A stretch of DNA of 6,871 nt from CAYWNK01 sp047639615 (GCA_047639615.1 JBLIOL010000294.1:1-6871), one strand, 5' to 3'. Numbered from the stretch's first letter, positions 1-6,450 are shown. Program-made: numbers and translations. Notes: generated by a model not told the origin, from the sequence alone.

Positions 1-1053
1 TGCGTAGACGATATTGCCTTCCTGCACTCGATGACCGCGCGCTCCAATGTGCATGGTCCGGCGACCTTCCAGCAGGCCACGGGATTTGTGCGTCCCGGCT
101 TCCCCTCCACTGGGGCCTGGGTCTCCTACGGGCTGGGCTCGCTCAATGACGACCTACCCACCTTCGTAGTACTTCCCGATGGCCGTGGTTACCCCCCCAA
201 TGGCCCTGGGAACTGGAGTGCAGGCTTCTTACCACAGAGGCACCAGGGCACCATGATCCGCCCGGATCGACCCGATCCGATCCGCGATCTGTTCCCGCCC
301 GACTCCGCAAACTTTGTCACGCAGCAGTCGGATGCAGCGGCTCGCGCACTGCTCGCGCAATTGAACCAGGGCCACCGTATTGGCCGTGAGGATGATTCGC
401 GGCTCGAAGCACGCATCGCCTCCTACGAGATGGCTGCGCGACTGCAGCTCAGCGCGCCCGAGGTGCTCGACATTTCAGGTGAGCCGGAACACATCAAGCG
501 CCTCTACGGTCTCGATCAACCGGAGACAGAAGACCTAGGCCGCCGTTGTCTGTTGGCGCGCCGCCTGCTCGAGCGCGGCGTGCGTTTCGTGGAGCTGTGG
601 GTTGGAGCTGACAACGGCTTCCCGCGCCGCAACTGGGACAGCCATGAGGACATCGAGCGCGACCACGGCTCGATGGGACGTGGCATGGACCGCCCCACGG
701 CTGCACTCTTGAAGGACCTGAAGCAGCGCGGTCTCTTGGAGGACACGATTGTGTTCTGGACCACCGAGTTTGGGCGCATGCCCTGCAGCCAGGGTGCGAA
801 GGGGCGCGACCACAACCCCTTCGGCTTCACCGTGTGGCTGGCTGGCGGCGGCATCCGCGGGGGGACGAGCTATGGAGCGACCGACGAGTGGTCCTATAAG
901 GCCGTCGAGAATCCAATCGAGATTCACGACGTGCACGCGACAATGCTGCACCTGCTCGGACTCGACCACAAGCGCCTGACGGTCAGACAGGATGGAATCG
1001 ACCGCCGCCTAACGGACGTACATGGAGACGTCCTGAGGCAGATTCTGACCTGA
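1..1053 (+). CDS. DUF1501 protein, 5'-truncated by the window edge
   Basis: C-terminal 350 codons of a DUF1501 protein, a family related to the alkaline phosphatase/sulfatase fold, usually secreted and very common in Planctomycetota; its substrate is not established. The frame is open to base 1, so the ATG at 31 is internal: the ten codons before it continue the family sequence (VDDIAFLHSMTARSNVHGPA). Family landmarks in order: the HGPA block and a GAWVSYGLGS block, NWSAGFLP, SAPEVLDISGEP, LARRLLERGVRFVEL, EFGRMP (Glu at codon 256), GRDHNP (Asp-His at codons 270-271), FTVWLAGGGIRGG, and HDVHATMLHLLGLDH near the end. The Glu, Asp and His residues in these last blocks are likely metal or active-site ligands, by analogy with the superfamily. 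The C-terminus looks complete. In planctomycetes such genes usually follow a DUF1549/DUF1553 (cytochrome-like) gene; that partner would lie off the left edge and is not seen. Family call is firm; enzymatic role is not. Confidence 0.93.
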   Translation, partial: CVDDIAFLHSMTARSNVHGPATFQQATGFVRPGFPSTGAWVSYGLGSLNDDLPTFVVLPDGRGYPPNGPGNWSAGFLPQRHQGTMIRPDRPDPIRDLFPPDSANFVTQQSDAAARALLAQLNQGHRIGREDDSRLEARIASYEMAARLQLSAPEVLDISGEPEHIKRLYGLDQPETEDLGRRCLLARRLLERGVRFVELWVGADNGFPRRNWDSHEDIERDHGSMGRGMDRPTAALLKDLKQRGLLEDTIVFWTTEFGRMPCSQGAKGRDHNPFGFTVWLAGGGIRGGTSYGATDEWSYKAVENPIEIHDVHATMLHLLGLDHKRLTVRQDGIDRRLTDVHGDVLRQILT

Positions 1054-1152
1054 GTGCGGCCCGCTCCGACTCCGGCGCTCAAGGAAAGTCCGTTAGAGCT
1101 GCCCGCAAACGCTCGTAGGCGATGCGTGCCTCAGCGCCCACAGGGACACTTG

Positions 1153-1233
1153 GCGCGTCCGGTCCAAATACCCAGCCGCGTTGAATCGTCCGGAGTCACA
1201 GCCATCTTGCGGTATCTAGAATGTGTGCAAGCC
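1153..1233 (+). repeat. Dispersed ~82-nt intergenic repeat, copy A
   Basis: First of four related copies. All begin with a variant of GCGTCC.GTCCAA, continue through CAGCCGCGT, a TCGGAT-like block and GGAATCACGGCCATCT-like sequence, and end near GCGTGCA.GCC. In copy A these appear as GTCCAAATACCCAGCCGCG, TTGAATCG, CACAGCCATCTTG and GTGTGCAAGCC. Similarity to the others stops abruptly on both sides. It starts 100 nt after the DUF1501 stop. On the minus strand the copy has a TAG inside the frame that stays open in copy C, which argues against a protein-coding role. Confidence 0.75.
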
Positions 1234-1526
1234 AACTGAGTTCTACCCGCTTCGGGTCCTCCCGCTGACGCTCTCGGGCTTCGTGAACCGACACCAGGGC
1301 GTTGGTGCACAACAACCCCGGCCCGACGAGCAACTTCTTGGACGCGGTGTCGATTACTTTTCAGTAAGCGCGGGCAGGGGGAGGGGCGGATTGCCCCCCC
1401 GATACGAGTCGTTGAGGCCGAAAAGGACTCTTTCTGAATCTCGATCAGCAACAGTTAGCGCACGCTTGGCCTGTTGGGCTTTGGACTGTTTGCTAGGCTT
1501 CACACAGGCAACACTGCGGGCCCTCT

Positions 1527-1538
1527 CGATAGCTATCG
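1527..1538. promoter_or_regulatory. Perfect 12-nt palindrome CGATAGCTATCG
   Basis: CGATAGCTATCG is a perfect inverted repeat with its last base 39 nt before the ATG at 1578. The position would suit an operator for the secreted-protein gene, but there is no second copy in the window and no promoter that I can align it to. Chance is a real alternative. Confidence 0.25.
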
Positions 1539-1577
1539 CGTGCAGGTCTCTTGCCTGGTCTCTTCACCTCTCCAACT

Positions 1578-2732
1578 ATGCAAACATCTACCTTTATCGC
1601 GCTGTCAGCCCTACTCATTCCGTCCGCCGCAGCCGACGTCATTACATGGGGCAGCGTTGAAGACATCACAACGTCAAGTGAGGTCAGCACGAACGGAACC
1701 CTGGTGACGGCGCGCAATCCCTGGGCGCAGACCTTTTCCTCGCCAACTGTAAACGGGGTGCTCTTCGATGCCTGGACTCCGCCTGAATGGGGCAATGGGG
1801 GCTGGACCTTGCTCGATGGCTCTACGACGGGCGATTCTGAGTACGACTCATTGTTAGATTCTGCGCGTGTTCCTACCGGCGGCGCAGCAATGAATCCGAC
1901 CGGGCAGGGAGGGATCCGGATTGATACGATCGCTGCACTGAACGTCGGTACTGTCTACCAGATCCAAGTTTGGTATTCGGACCAGCGTACGGGCACGGCT
2001 AGCAACGTGCTCAACGATCGCGTCATGCACTTGAGCTCGGCCACCGGTGTCGCAACCACCAACGGTGGCATGATCACCAATCTTGGTTCCCTCACCCAAG
2101 GCCCTGTTTCCGCCGGCCTGGAGGCCGATCCCAACAACACTGCAGGCGGCGGCGATACGATCTTTGGGTCCTACTGCATTGGTTCCTTTACGCGCACCAC
2201 CAACGATCCTCTCTGGCTCTTGGTGGAGGGAGTCCACCCGATCCCCACCAACGTATTGCGGCCTCACATCAACGCTTTCCAAATTCGCGAGATATCTGGA
2301 AGTGGACTCGGGACGAATTACTGTGGGCCTGCAAACGCAAACTCCACCGGCGTGGCAGGGGAAATGTCTGCTACAGGCAGCAACATCGCAGCAGACAATG
2401 ACTTCACCGTCGTCGGGAGCAATCTTCCGACGGGTCAGTTCTCCTACTTCATCGCCAGCCGTACCCAAGGCTTCGTGGCCGGACCCGGTGGAAGCCAGGG
2501 CAACCTGTGTGTATTGGGCAGCATCGCGCGCTTCAACAGGGCGGGTGAGATTGGCGCCATTACAGGCGGTCAATTCCAATTGCAGTTGCCCCTAGTCGAT
2601 TTTCCCGAGCCCACGGGCAGTGTGGCTGTCATGGCCGGCGACACCTGGAATTTCCAGTGCTGGCACCGAGACAGCAGCCCCACTGGCCCCACCTCGAACT
2701 TCACCGACGGTCTGTCTGTTCTGTTCCAGTGA
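1578..2732 (+). CDS. Secreted two-domain protein: PEP-CTERM-like beta-sandwich plus GTNYC C-terminal module
   Basis: 384-residue protein of unknown role, predicted to be exported. The ATG at 1578 is chosen because it is followed at once by a signal peptide: polar MQTST, hydrophobic FIALSALLIP, then SAAA with cleavage likely before Asp20. An upstream in-frame start would put a tail in front of it. No clear Shine-Dalgarno is visible. Residues about 20-240 resemble a domain I know from Verrucomicrobia/Planctomycetes PEP-CTERM proteins: the opening ITWGSVEDITTSSEVSTNG, then TVYQIQVWYSDQR, FGSYCIGSF, and RPHINAFQIRE at the end. Residues about 245-384 form a second module that starts GTNYCGPA and ends NFTDGLSVLFQ, with three cysteines (C249, C311, C361); from memory this module ends many secreted planctomycete proteins. 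There is no PEP-CTERM anchor and no C-terminal membrane segment. It could be an extracellular binding or structural protein. Export is well supported; function is not. Confidence 0.88.
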   Translation: MQTSTFIALSALLIPSAAADVITWGSVEDITTSSEVSTNGTLVTARNPWAQTFSSPTVNGVLFDAWTPPEWGNGGWTLLDGSTTGDSEYDSLLDSARVPTGGAAMNPTGQGGIRIDTIAALNVGTVYQIQVWYSDQRTGTASNVLNDRVMHLSSATGVATTNGGMITNLGSLTQGPVSAGLEADPNNTAGGGDTIFGSYCIGSFTRTTNDPLWLLVEGVHPIPTNVLRPHINAFQIREISGSGLGTNYCGPANANSTGVAGEMSATGSNIAADNDFTVVGSNLPTGQFSYFIASRTQGFVAGPGGSQGNLCVLGSIARFNRAGEIGAITGGQFQLQLPLVDFPEPTGSVAVMAGDTWNFQCWHRDSSPTGPTSNFTDGLSVLFQ

Positions 2733-2808
2733 TGTGGATGGACCTGTCAAGTTCCCGGCGGTGCGGCTTTTCCTAAGTGGCTAGTGAGTATCTAGATGGG
2801 TTCTGATT

Positions 2809-2856
2809 TGCGCCCCTTTGCGCCGAGCCACAATGGCTTGGCCGCGGAGGGGCGCA
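2809..2856. terminator. 48-nt nested hairpin downstream of the secreted-protein gene
   Basis: Outer arms TGCGCCCCT (2809-2817) and AGGGGCGCA (2848-2856) are perfect complements. Inside them CCGAGCCA and TGGCTTGG pair around a CAA loop with a single G-T wobble, and a flanking GCG/CGC pair bridges the two stems with small bulges. It lies 76 nt after the stop at 2732. No T-run follows, so it is not a canonical Rho-independent terminator. It could still end or stabilise the transcript, or be the relic of a small mobile element. Confidence 0.45.
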
Positions 2857-2911
2857 CTCCATTGTGCGCACATTTCGGGGCGTTGTGGGCAAGTGGAGGC
2901 TTAGCAGTCAC

Positions 2912-2995
2912 GCGCGTCCTGTCCAAATACTCAGCCGCGTCGGATCGGCCGGAATCACGGCCATCTAGAGCAGGTAGATTGCGTGCACGGCAGCC
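2912..2995 (+). repeat. Dispersed ~82-nt intergenic repeat, copy B
   Basis: Closest to the apparent consensus: GCGCGTCCTGTCCAAATAC, CAGCCGCGTCGGATCGGCC, GGAATCACGGCCATCT, and GCGTGCACGGCAGCC. It lies 179 nt after the stop of the secreted-protein gene. On the minus strand a short frame starting MAVIPADPTRLSIWTG is readable but closes within a few codons, and the preceding frame is interrupted by TAG, so I read it as non-coding or decayed. Confidence 0.75.
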
Positions 2996-3128
2996 TGGAC
3001 CCGTAGCGACACTGGGGAAGCAATGTGCTCAATCACCTCTTTCCCCTATGGGGGCGGGTTCAGGCGGAACCGGGGCACCGAGAACTGCGGCAAGTCCCAA
3101 ACCCGGCGACCCTTGAAGTCGGCCTAGT

Positions 3129-3431
3129 TTGTGGACAGGACGCGCTGGCGTGAGGAACGTGCTCACGCCAGTGCGAGCGCCCAACTGCAACGCCTACGCC
3201 GAACGCTTTGTGCTCACGATCAAGTCGGAGTGCTTGGGCAAGATGATCCTCTTTGGCGTGAACTCGCTGCGTCGGGCCTGCAACGAGTCTGTAGAGCACT
3301 TCCACACCAAGCGTGCGCATCAGGGGCTGGACAACGAGAGGGTCCTCCGCGGTGCGGAGGTCGAGGGCGGCGATGTCAAGTGCTCCGAACGCCTTGGCGG
3401 CATCCTCAAGCACTACCGTCGAGCGGCGTAG
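3129..3431 (+). pseudogene. C-terminal remnant of an rve (integrase-core) insertion-sequence transposase
   Basis: About 100 codons matching the end of an integrase-core transposase of the type that reads TPVRAPNxNAYAERFV...IKSECL...MILFG...SLRRA...EHFHxxRxHQGLxN and closes RERLGGxLxxYxRxA. Here: LTPVRAPNCNAYAERFVL, IKSECLGKMILFG, VEHFHTKRAHQGLDN and SERLGGILKHYRRAA, followed by TAG. The Glu in AYAERF (about residue 25) is the third acidic residue of the DDE triad; the two Asp residues and the N-terminal DNA-binding part are absent. Family members are usually about three times longer. The only possible start is a TTG at the break point, so this is a decayed fragment. Its left edge coincides with a 14-nt inverted match to the dispersed repeat. 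Domain identity is firm; assignment to one named IS family is not. Confidence 0.87.
3132..3145 (-). repeat. 14-nt inverted match to the end of repeat copy B
   Basis: TGGACAGGACGCGC here is the exact reverse complement of bases 2912-2925, the left end of copy B. It sits at the truncated left edge of the rve transposase remnant. It may be the stub of an inverted fifth copy, or part of the junction at which the transposase was broken. A 14-nt match 206 nt away could also be partly chance in GC-rich DNA. Confidence 0.45.
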
Positions 3432-3588
3432 GGCAGTAGCGCCCGATCCGGACTTGTGAATGAAGTTGGGCAGATGTGCCCTCGCCCAGCGTTGGCGCCG
3501 ACATGCACGGGATTCGGCCGAGATCGGACGCCAATAACTGCTGCAAGTCCCGATGATCAGCGACATTGGAGGGCGGCCCAAATTATGA

Positions 3589-3753
3589 ACAGGCCGGGTT
3601 GAGAACACGTTCTTCCGGTACAAGGCCTTGATCGGGGAATGCCTTCGAACGCGAACGATCGCCTCGTAGAAAGTGGAGGCCGTGGTCGCGTGCAGCGTGC
3701 TGAATCGGATGCGATCACTTGGGTGGCAAGTGTCCGAGAAGGTGGCCACTTGA
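3589..3753 (+). pseudogene. C-terminal remnant of an IS5-like DDE transposase, with in-frame TAG
   Basis: In one frame the sequence reads TGRVENTFFRYKALIGECL, RTRTIAS, a stop, then KVEAVVACSVLNRM, RSLGWQVSEKVAT and a terminal TGA at 3751-3753. This matches the tail of IS5-like transposases, where an ETAMFRYKxxIGxxLRART block is followed by a conserved cysteine-containing block ending LNRM and by the last 10-15 residues. The internal TAG at 3667-3669 falls where the second remnant in this window (4578-4673) has CAG (Gln), so a C-to-T change from a Gln codon explains it. A TGA at 3586 closes the frame just upstream, so the rest of the gene is lost or out of frame. Confidence 0.78.
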
Positions 3754-3807
3754 GCTTGAAGGGGATGGGGGACCTCCATCTCCTATCTTGCTTCATGCAC
3801 CAACGCC
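3754..3807 (+). mobile_element. Probable right end of the first IS5-like element
   Basis: After the transposase stop there are 13 bases, then GGGGGAC (3767), then TTCATGCACCAACGCC (3792-3807). The second IS5-like remnant has the same arrangement: stop, 13 bases, GGGGGAC, and TTCATGCAACAACGCC, differing at one base of 16. The shared order and spacing suggest the 3' untranslated part and terminal sequence of one IS family. The unrelated minus-strand gene ends only 20 nt further on. The exact terminus and any target duplication cannot be fixed because no left end is present. Confidence 0.55.
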
Positions 3808-3826
3808 CTTTCTCGCCGTTGGATAT

Positions 3827-4324
3827 CTACCAGTATGCTGAGCTCTGGTAGGTGCGCCCGGTTTTGGGGTCGTGATAGTAGGCATGCCCGCCGCCGTTTC
3901 TCGCGCTGAAGTGGTACCTGACGGCCTCCTCCGTCACGACCCATCCGAGCCTGCCGATCGCGTGCCCGATCTCGACGGGGTCAACGGGCCTTCTCGTGCT
4001 GAAGGAGTCGATCGCTACCCCGTCGCGAGCGAAACGTTCGTCAAGGAAAGCGTTGAGATCCTCCTCCGACACCGTGTAGGTGGCGTAGTGATCGAGAACG
4101 TCTCGCCGGAGCGTGATGTCGGTAGCGGCGGTCGGGATCAGATTCCGGCCCCGCTCCGGCCACCAGATACTACTGCGGCTCGCATGGTGCGTATGCACCC
4201 CGTAGACCCAGAACAGGGCCAGAGCGAACACCATCGCTAGTGCTAAACTGACGAGGCCTACATTTAAAACGCGACCGCGGAGCGGGGTCCCGGGCAGGTG
4301 CGGGGGCTGGTCTCTCTGGGGCAT
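3827..4324 (-). CDS. Small membrane-anchored protein of unknown function
   Basis: 165 residues, starting at the first ATG (4322-4324). A short N-terminal tail rich in Pro and Arg (RGR at 16-18) leads into a hydrophobic helix at about 20-42 (NVGLVSLALAMVFALALFWV), so a single anchor with the N-terminus inside and residues about 44-165 outside the membrane is likely. The outer part is mixed polar with aromatic residues: RSSIWWPERG, then ATDITLRRDVLDHYATYTVSEEDLNAFLDERF, IGHAIGRLGWVVTEEAVRYHF, and an end that reads YYHDPKTGRTYQSSAYW. I recall similar hypothetical proteins in planctomycetes but no named domain. No cysteines, lipobox or catalytic motif are visible. It faces away from the hydrolase gene and is flanked by IS remnants on both sides, so it has no operon partner here. 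Third-position GC preference and the coherent topology support a real gene. Confidence 0.8.
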   Translation of the reverse strand: MPQRDQPPHLPGTPLRGRVLNVGLVSLALAMVFALALFWVYGVHTHHASRSSIWWPERGRNLIPTAATDITLRRDVLDHYATYTVSEEDLNAFLDERFARDGVAIDSFSTRRPVDPVEIGHAIGRLGWVVTEEAVRYHFSARNGGGHAYYHDPKTGRTYQSSAYW

Positions 4325-4562
4325 AGTGTTCGTAAAGGCTTTGGACTGGGCGGGGCATGCCGGGCTGCAATGAGTTTATTGATTGTCGGGTATCTCACAA
4401 GGCGCTTCCTTCGTGCGGTTTTGCCACGCGGCGCGGCGGTGGTGCAATAGCCCAATCTGACATACTGTCGCCGTCTCGTCCAAGTGCTCACCCGCGTCGG
4501 AATGGCTGGAACCACGGACATCTTGAGGCACGTAGAGCGCGTGCAGGCCGCCGCGACAGACA
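4325..4562. other. Spacer upstream of the minus-strand gene, with repeat copy C
   Basis: It contains repeat copy C and no supported gene. The promoter of the minus-strand gene should lie here, but I cannot point to a convincing -35/-10 pair. The ATG at 4324 has no clear Shine-Dalgarno ahead of it. Confidence 0.5.
4472..4552 (+). repeat. Dispersed ~82-nt intergenic repeat, copy C
   Basis: Diverged copy: CGTCTCGTCCAAGTGCTCAC, CCGCGTCGGAATGGCTGG, AACCACGGACATCTTGAGG and GCGTGCAGGCCGCC. It lies 147 nt upstream of the minus-strand gene start and about 25 nt before the second IS5-like remnant. On the minus strand it is the only copy that stays open in the frame reading GGLHALYVPQDV; the same frame is broken by a stop or an indel in the other three. 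Confidence 0.68.
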
Positions 4563-4577
4563 ACCTCTAACGCAGGG

Positions 4578-4673
4578 TGCACCGAGCAGAAAGCAGAGAT
4601 GGCCATCGGCTGCAAGATCTTGAACCGGATGCTAATCCTGGGCATGCCTCGCTCGGTGGCCATCCCTCGCTGA
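4578..4673 (+). pseudogene. Second IS5-like transposase C-terminal remnant
   Basis: The frame reads CTEQKAEMAIGCKILNRM, then LILGMPRSVAIPR and TGA (4671-4673). It aligns without gaps to the first remnant around the LNRM block (EQKAEMAIGCKILNRM against SxKVEAVVACSVLNRM) and matches the family ending LGMPxSVxI better than that copy does. Only about 31 codons are recognisable, upstream of which the similarity stops. The two remnants differ too much to be one recent duplication, so they are probably independent insertions or old divergent copies of related elements. Confidence 0.7.
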
Positions 4674-4725
4674 ATCCGTCACTGGTGGGGGACTTGTCGA
4701 CCACTTGGATTCATGCAACAACGCC
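4674..4725 (+). mobile_element. Probable right end of the second IS5-like element
   Basis: It repeats the layout seen after the first remnant: 13 bases after the stop, GGGGGAC (4687-4693), and TTCATGCAACAACGCC (4710-4725), followed in both cases by CTCGCCG a few bases later. The distance from GGGGGAC to the end of the 16-mer is 39 nt here and 41 nt in the first copy. Confidence 0.52.
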
Positions 4726-4980
4726 GAAACTCGCCGCGGGCAACAACAACTTACGCATCGTGCACTCCGCACCGAAGGTAGTCCCTTGCGTCCAACGAAC
4801 GGGCGGCGTGTTTGCGTGACGAATTAACAGGTAAATTCCATTTGCGCCAAAACAGGCCTTAGCGCCCGCTAGCTAGGGCTATTGAGCTGGTGGCCAAAGT
4901 GCGTATAGCTCGTTTCGCTGCCGAGAATCACCCGGTCTTAGCGCGCCCGTGGCCCAGTGCGTGGCAGTACGCTGGTGGAA

Positions 4981-6450
4981 ATGAATCTCGCATCAACGCT
5001 CGCACGTTCTTTGCCTCTGTTCACTGCTACGAAGGTTCTTGGGCTGCTCCTTGCTGCCCCACTGGCGGGCCAAGCGAGCAGGTTCCCTGCACGTCCTCGC
5101 CAGGTGGTCCCGTCCCCGTTGCAGCAGGATATCATCGACCCCTTGGCGATCACGATCAACGGAGCATCGGTTCCAGTGACGCCCGTGGGCAGCTTGCCCG
5201 CGTTACCCCACGGTCCGGGGTGGTTCAACCTATCCGCTCCGGTTGTGAACCAGCTCGATCCGGAACTGTTCGTCCTTGGGTTGCCCGATGCTGCGGTGGC
5301 TGGTCCAGGCAAGCGACCCTTGGTCGTGGTCTTCCACCAGTTCAATGCGTCCCACGGCGACGTCATTTCCCACACGGACTTCCTCGCGGAATCTCAGGCA
5401 CGTGGGTGGTACCTGCTTGGTCCGCTTTCGCGCTCACCCGGTGCCGACCCCGATATCAACTTCGGTTCTGCGGAGTCCCAAGAATTCACCCGCGCCGGTC
5501 TAGAGTGGGTGCTGGACAACTATCCTATCGATCGCAAGCGCATCTTCGCGGTTGGCTTTTCCATGGGGGGGGCCGCTGCCGCTTCCTACGCGGCAAGGCA
5601 CATGGATCCCAAAGCTGGCATGTTCGCCGCCTTGGTCGATCACACGGGAAGTGTGGATCAGGTGGACACCTATTACAACGTGGGTACGTCGACCCAGGCC
5701 CAGATGCAGACGATCTTTGGTGGGACTCCCTTCCAGGTCCCGTTCAACTACAGGCGCTCCTCCTGTATCGAGCTGGATCTGTTCACCCCCTATCCCTTGG
5801 ATCTGCTACCCGGCGGAACACACATGGCGGTCAACCTGACCCATGTGCCCACTCAGTTCTGGTGGAACACCAACGACAACCTGACCTACCTAGTCAACCA
5901 GACCGAGGCCTTCGCTAGCTTGTTGAACAGCTTCCCCGGAGCGGTTGTGGACCTGAACCCCGTCAACGTGTCATCGTCCGATCCCAACCACTCCTGGGAC
6001 ACCATGCCTGCGCTGGATGTGTGCAATTGGCTGGATACCCAGCAACTGACCATTCCTACCGCGAGTCGCATCATCGCGGACCACGACGGCCGCTGGTACC
6101 ACTTCGACCTGACCCTCGACGCCCCCGGCCAGTTCGCACGCTTGACCTATGACGTAGACCTGTCCCAGTCGCTCGTCGCGGTCGAGAGCACCCATGGCCT
6201 CAGCCGGCTGGTGACCCGCCTAGCGGACTGGGGCCCCTTCAATGGCCAGCTGCCCCTAACCGTGCGTGTCGAGGCCCTCGACGCTGGCGACGAACTCGTG
6301 TTCCAAGGCATCACCACCGAACCCCAGGTCGTATACCGCGACGGCCTCGGCGTCCTTCCGGGCTTGTGGTGGGACTACGTCCAAGCCACCGAAATTCTGA
6401 CCCTCAGAGAAAGCCAGACCGGCCTGCACGTCTGGTCATTTTTGCCGTAG
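4981..6450 (+). CDS. Secreted alpha/beta-hydrolase (esterase/depolymerase-like) with C-terminal extension
   Basis: 489 residues. The ATG at 4981 is preferred over the in-frame GTG at 4957 because it starts a clean signal peptide: MNLASTLARSL, then hydrophobic VLGLLLAAPLAG and likely cleavage after Ala32 (GQA/S). GGTGGA lies just before it but is very close for a ribosome site. The hydrolase core spans about 105-355: the strand RPLVVVFHQFNASHGD (oxyanion-hole region), the nucleophile elbow GFSMGG with Ser194, FWWNTND with probable acid Asp299, and NHSWDTMPALDVCNWL with probable base His337. This order fits esterases of the PHB-depolymerase/feruloyl-esterase type acting outside the cytoplasm; the substrate cannot be told. 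Residues about 360-489 form an extra, strand-rich part with no motif I recognise, which could be a binding domain. The gene stands alone: 307 nt separate it from the last mobile-element remnant's stop, and only a repeat and hairpins follow. Confidence 0.92.
   Translation: MNLASTLARSLPLFTATKVLGLLLAAPLAGQASRFPARPRQVVPSPLQQDIIDPLAITINGASVPVTPVGSLPALPHGPGWFNLSAPVVNQLDPELFVLGLPDAAVAGPGKRPLVVVFHQFNASHGDVISHTDFLAESQARGWYLLGPLSRSPGADPDINFGSAESQEFTRAGLEWVLDNYPIDRKRIFAVGFSMGGAAAASYAARHMDPKAGMFAALVDHTGSVDQVDTYYNVGTSTQAQMQTIFGGTPFQVPFNYRRSSCIELDLFTPYPLDLLPGGTHMAVNLTHVPTQFWWNTNDNLTYLVNQTEAFASLLNSFPGAVVDLNPVNVSSSDPNHSWDTMPALDVCNWLDTQQLTIPTASRIIADHDGRWYHFDLTLDAPGQFARLTYDVDLSQSLVAVESTHGLSRLVTRLADWGPFNGQLPLTVRVEALDAGDELVFQGITTEPQVVYRDGLGVLPGLWWDYVQATEILTLRESQTGLHVWSFLP

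Larger units (their letters stand above)
1054..1577. other. 524-base intergenic spacer with dispersed repeat copy A
   Basis: No convincing gene. Open frames here have no recognisable protein features and run into the next gene out of frame. The spacer holds repeat copy A, two short hairpins (ACCCG-CTT-CGGGT at 1245-1257; CACCA/TGGTG arms at 1292-1307) and a 12-nt palindrome at 1527-1538. Neither hairpin has a T-run, so neither is a clear Rho-independent terminator. I could not identify a well-spaced -35/-10 pair for the gene starting at 1578. Confidence 0.6.
2733..3128. other. Intergenic spacer with hairpin and repeat copy B
   Basis: No gene is supported. The stretch contains a strong imperfect palindrome (2809-2856), repeat copy B (2912-2995) and a small CCCC-TAT-GGGG hairpin (3043-3053). 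The bases just before the transposase remnant at 3129 do not continue its protein sequence convincingly in any frame, so the remnant is probably truncated there. Confidence 0.6.

Noticed and set aside
1131..1451. Minus-strand ORF across repeat copy A (and a similar one at 4376-4663 across copy C)
   Set aside because: The frames are not preserved between repeat copies: stops and one-base indels appear in the same block. No signal peptide, motif or start context supports a gene.
1466..1499. Possible -35/-10 promoter (TTGGCC or TTGGAC with TAGGCT)
   Set aside because: Spacing is wrong in every combination tried (too short or 22 nt), and planctomycete promoter consensus is poorly known.
1223..1660. 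Plus-strand ORF of 145 codons overlapping the start of the secreted-protein gene
   Set aside because: It overlaps the signal-peptide region of a well-supported gene in another frame and has no recognisable protein features.
3060..3779. Minus-strand ORF of 239 codons
   Set aside because: It runs antisense through both transposase remnants, whose plus-strand protein sequence is clearly recognisable, and has no motifs of its own.
4890..5918. Long plus-strand ORF of 342 codons
   Set aside because: It is a shadow of the hydrolase gene in another frame: its composition is rich in Arg, Gly, Cys and Pro, and it has no family motifs, while the overlapping frame has a signal peptide and catalytic residues.
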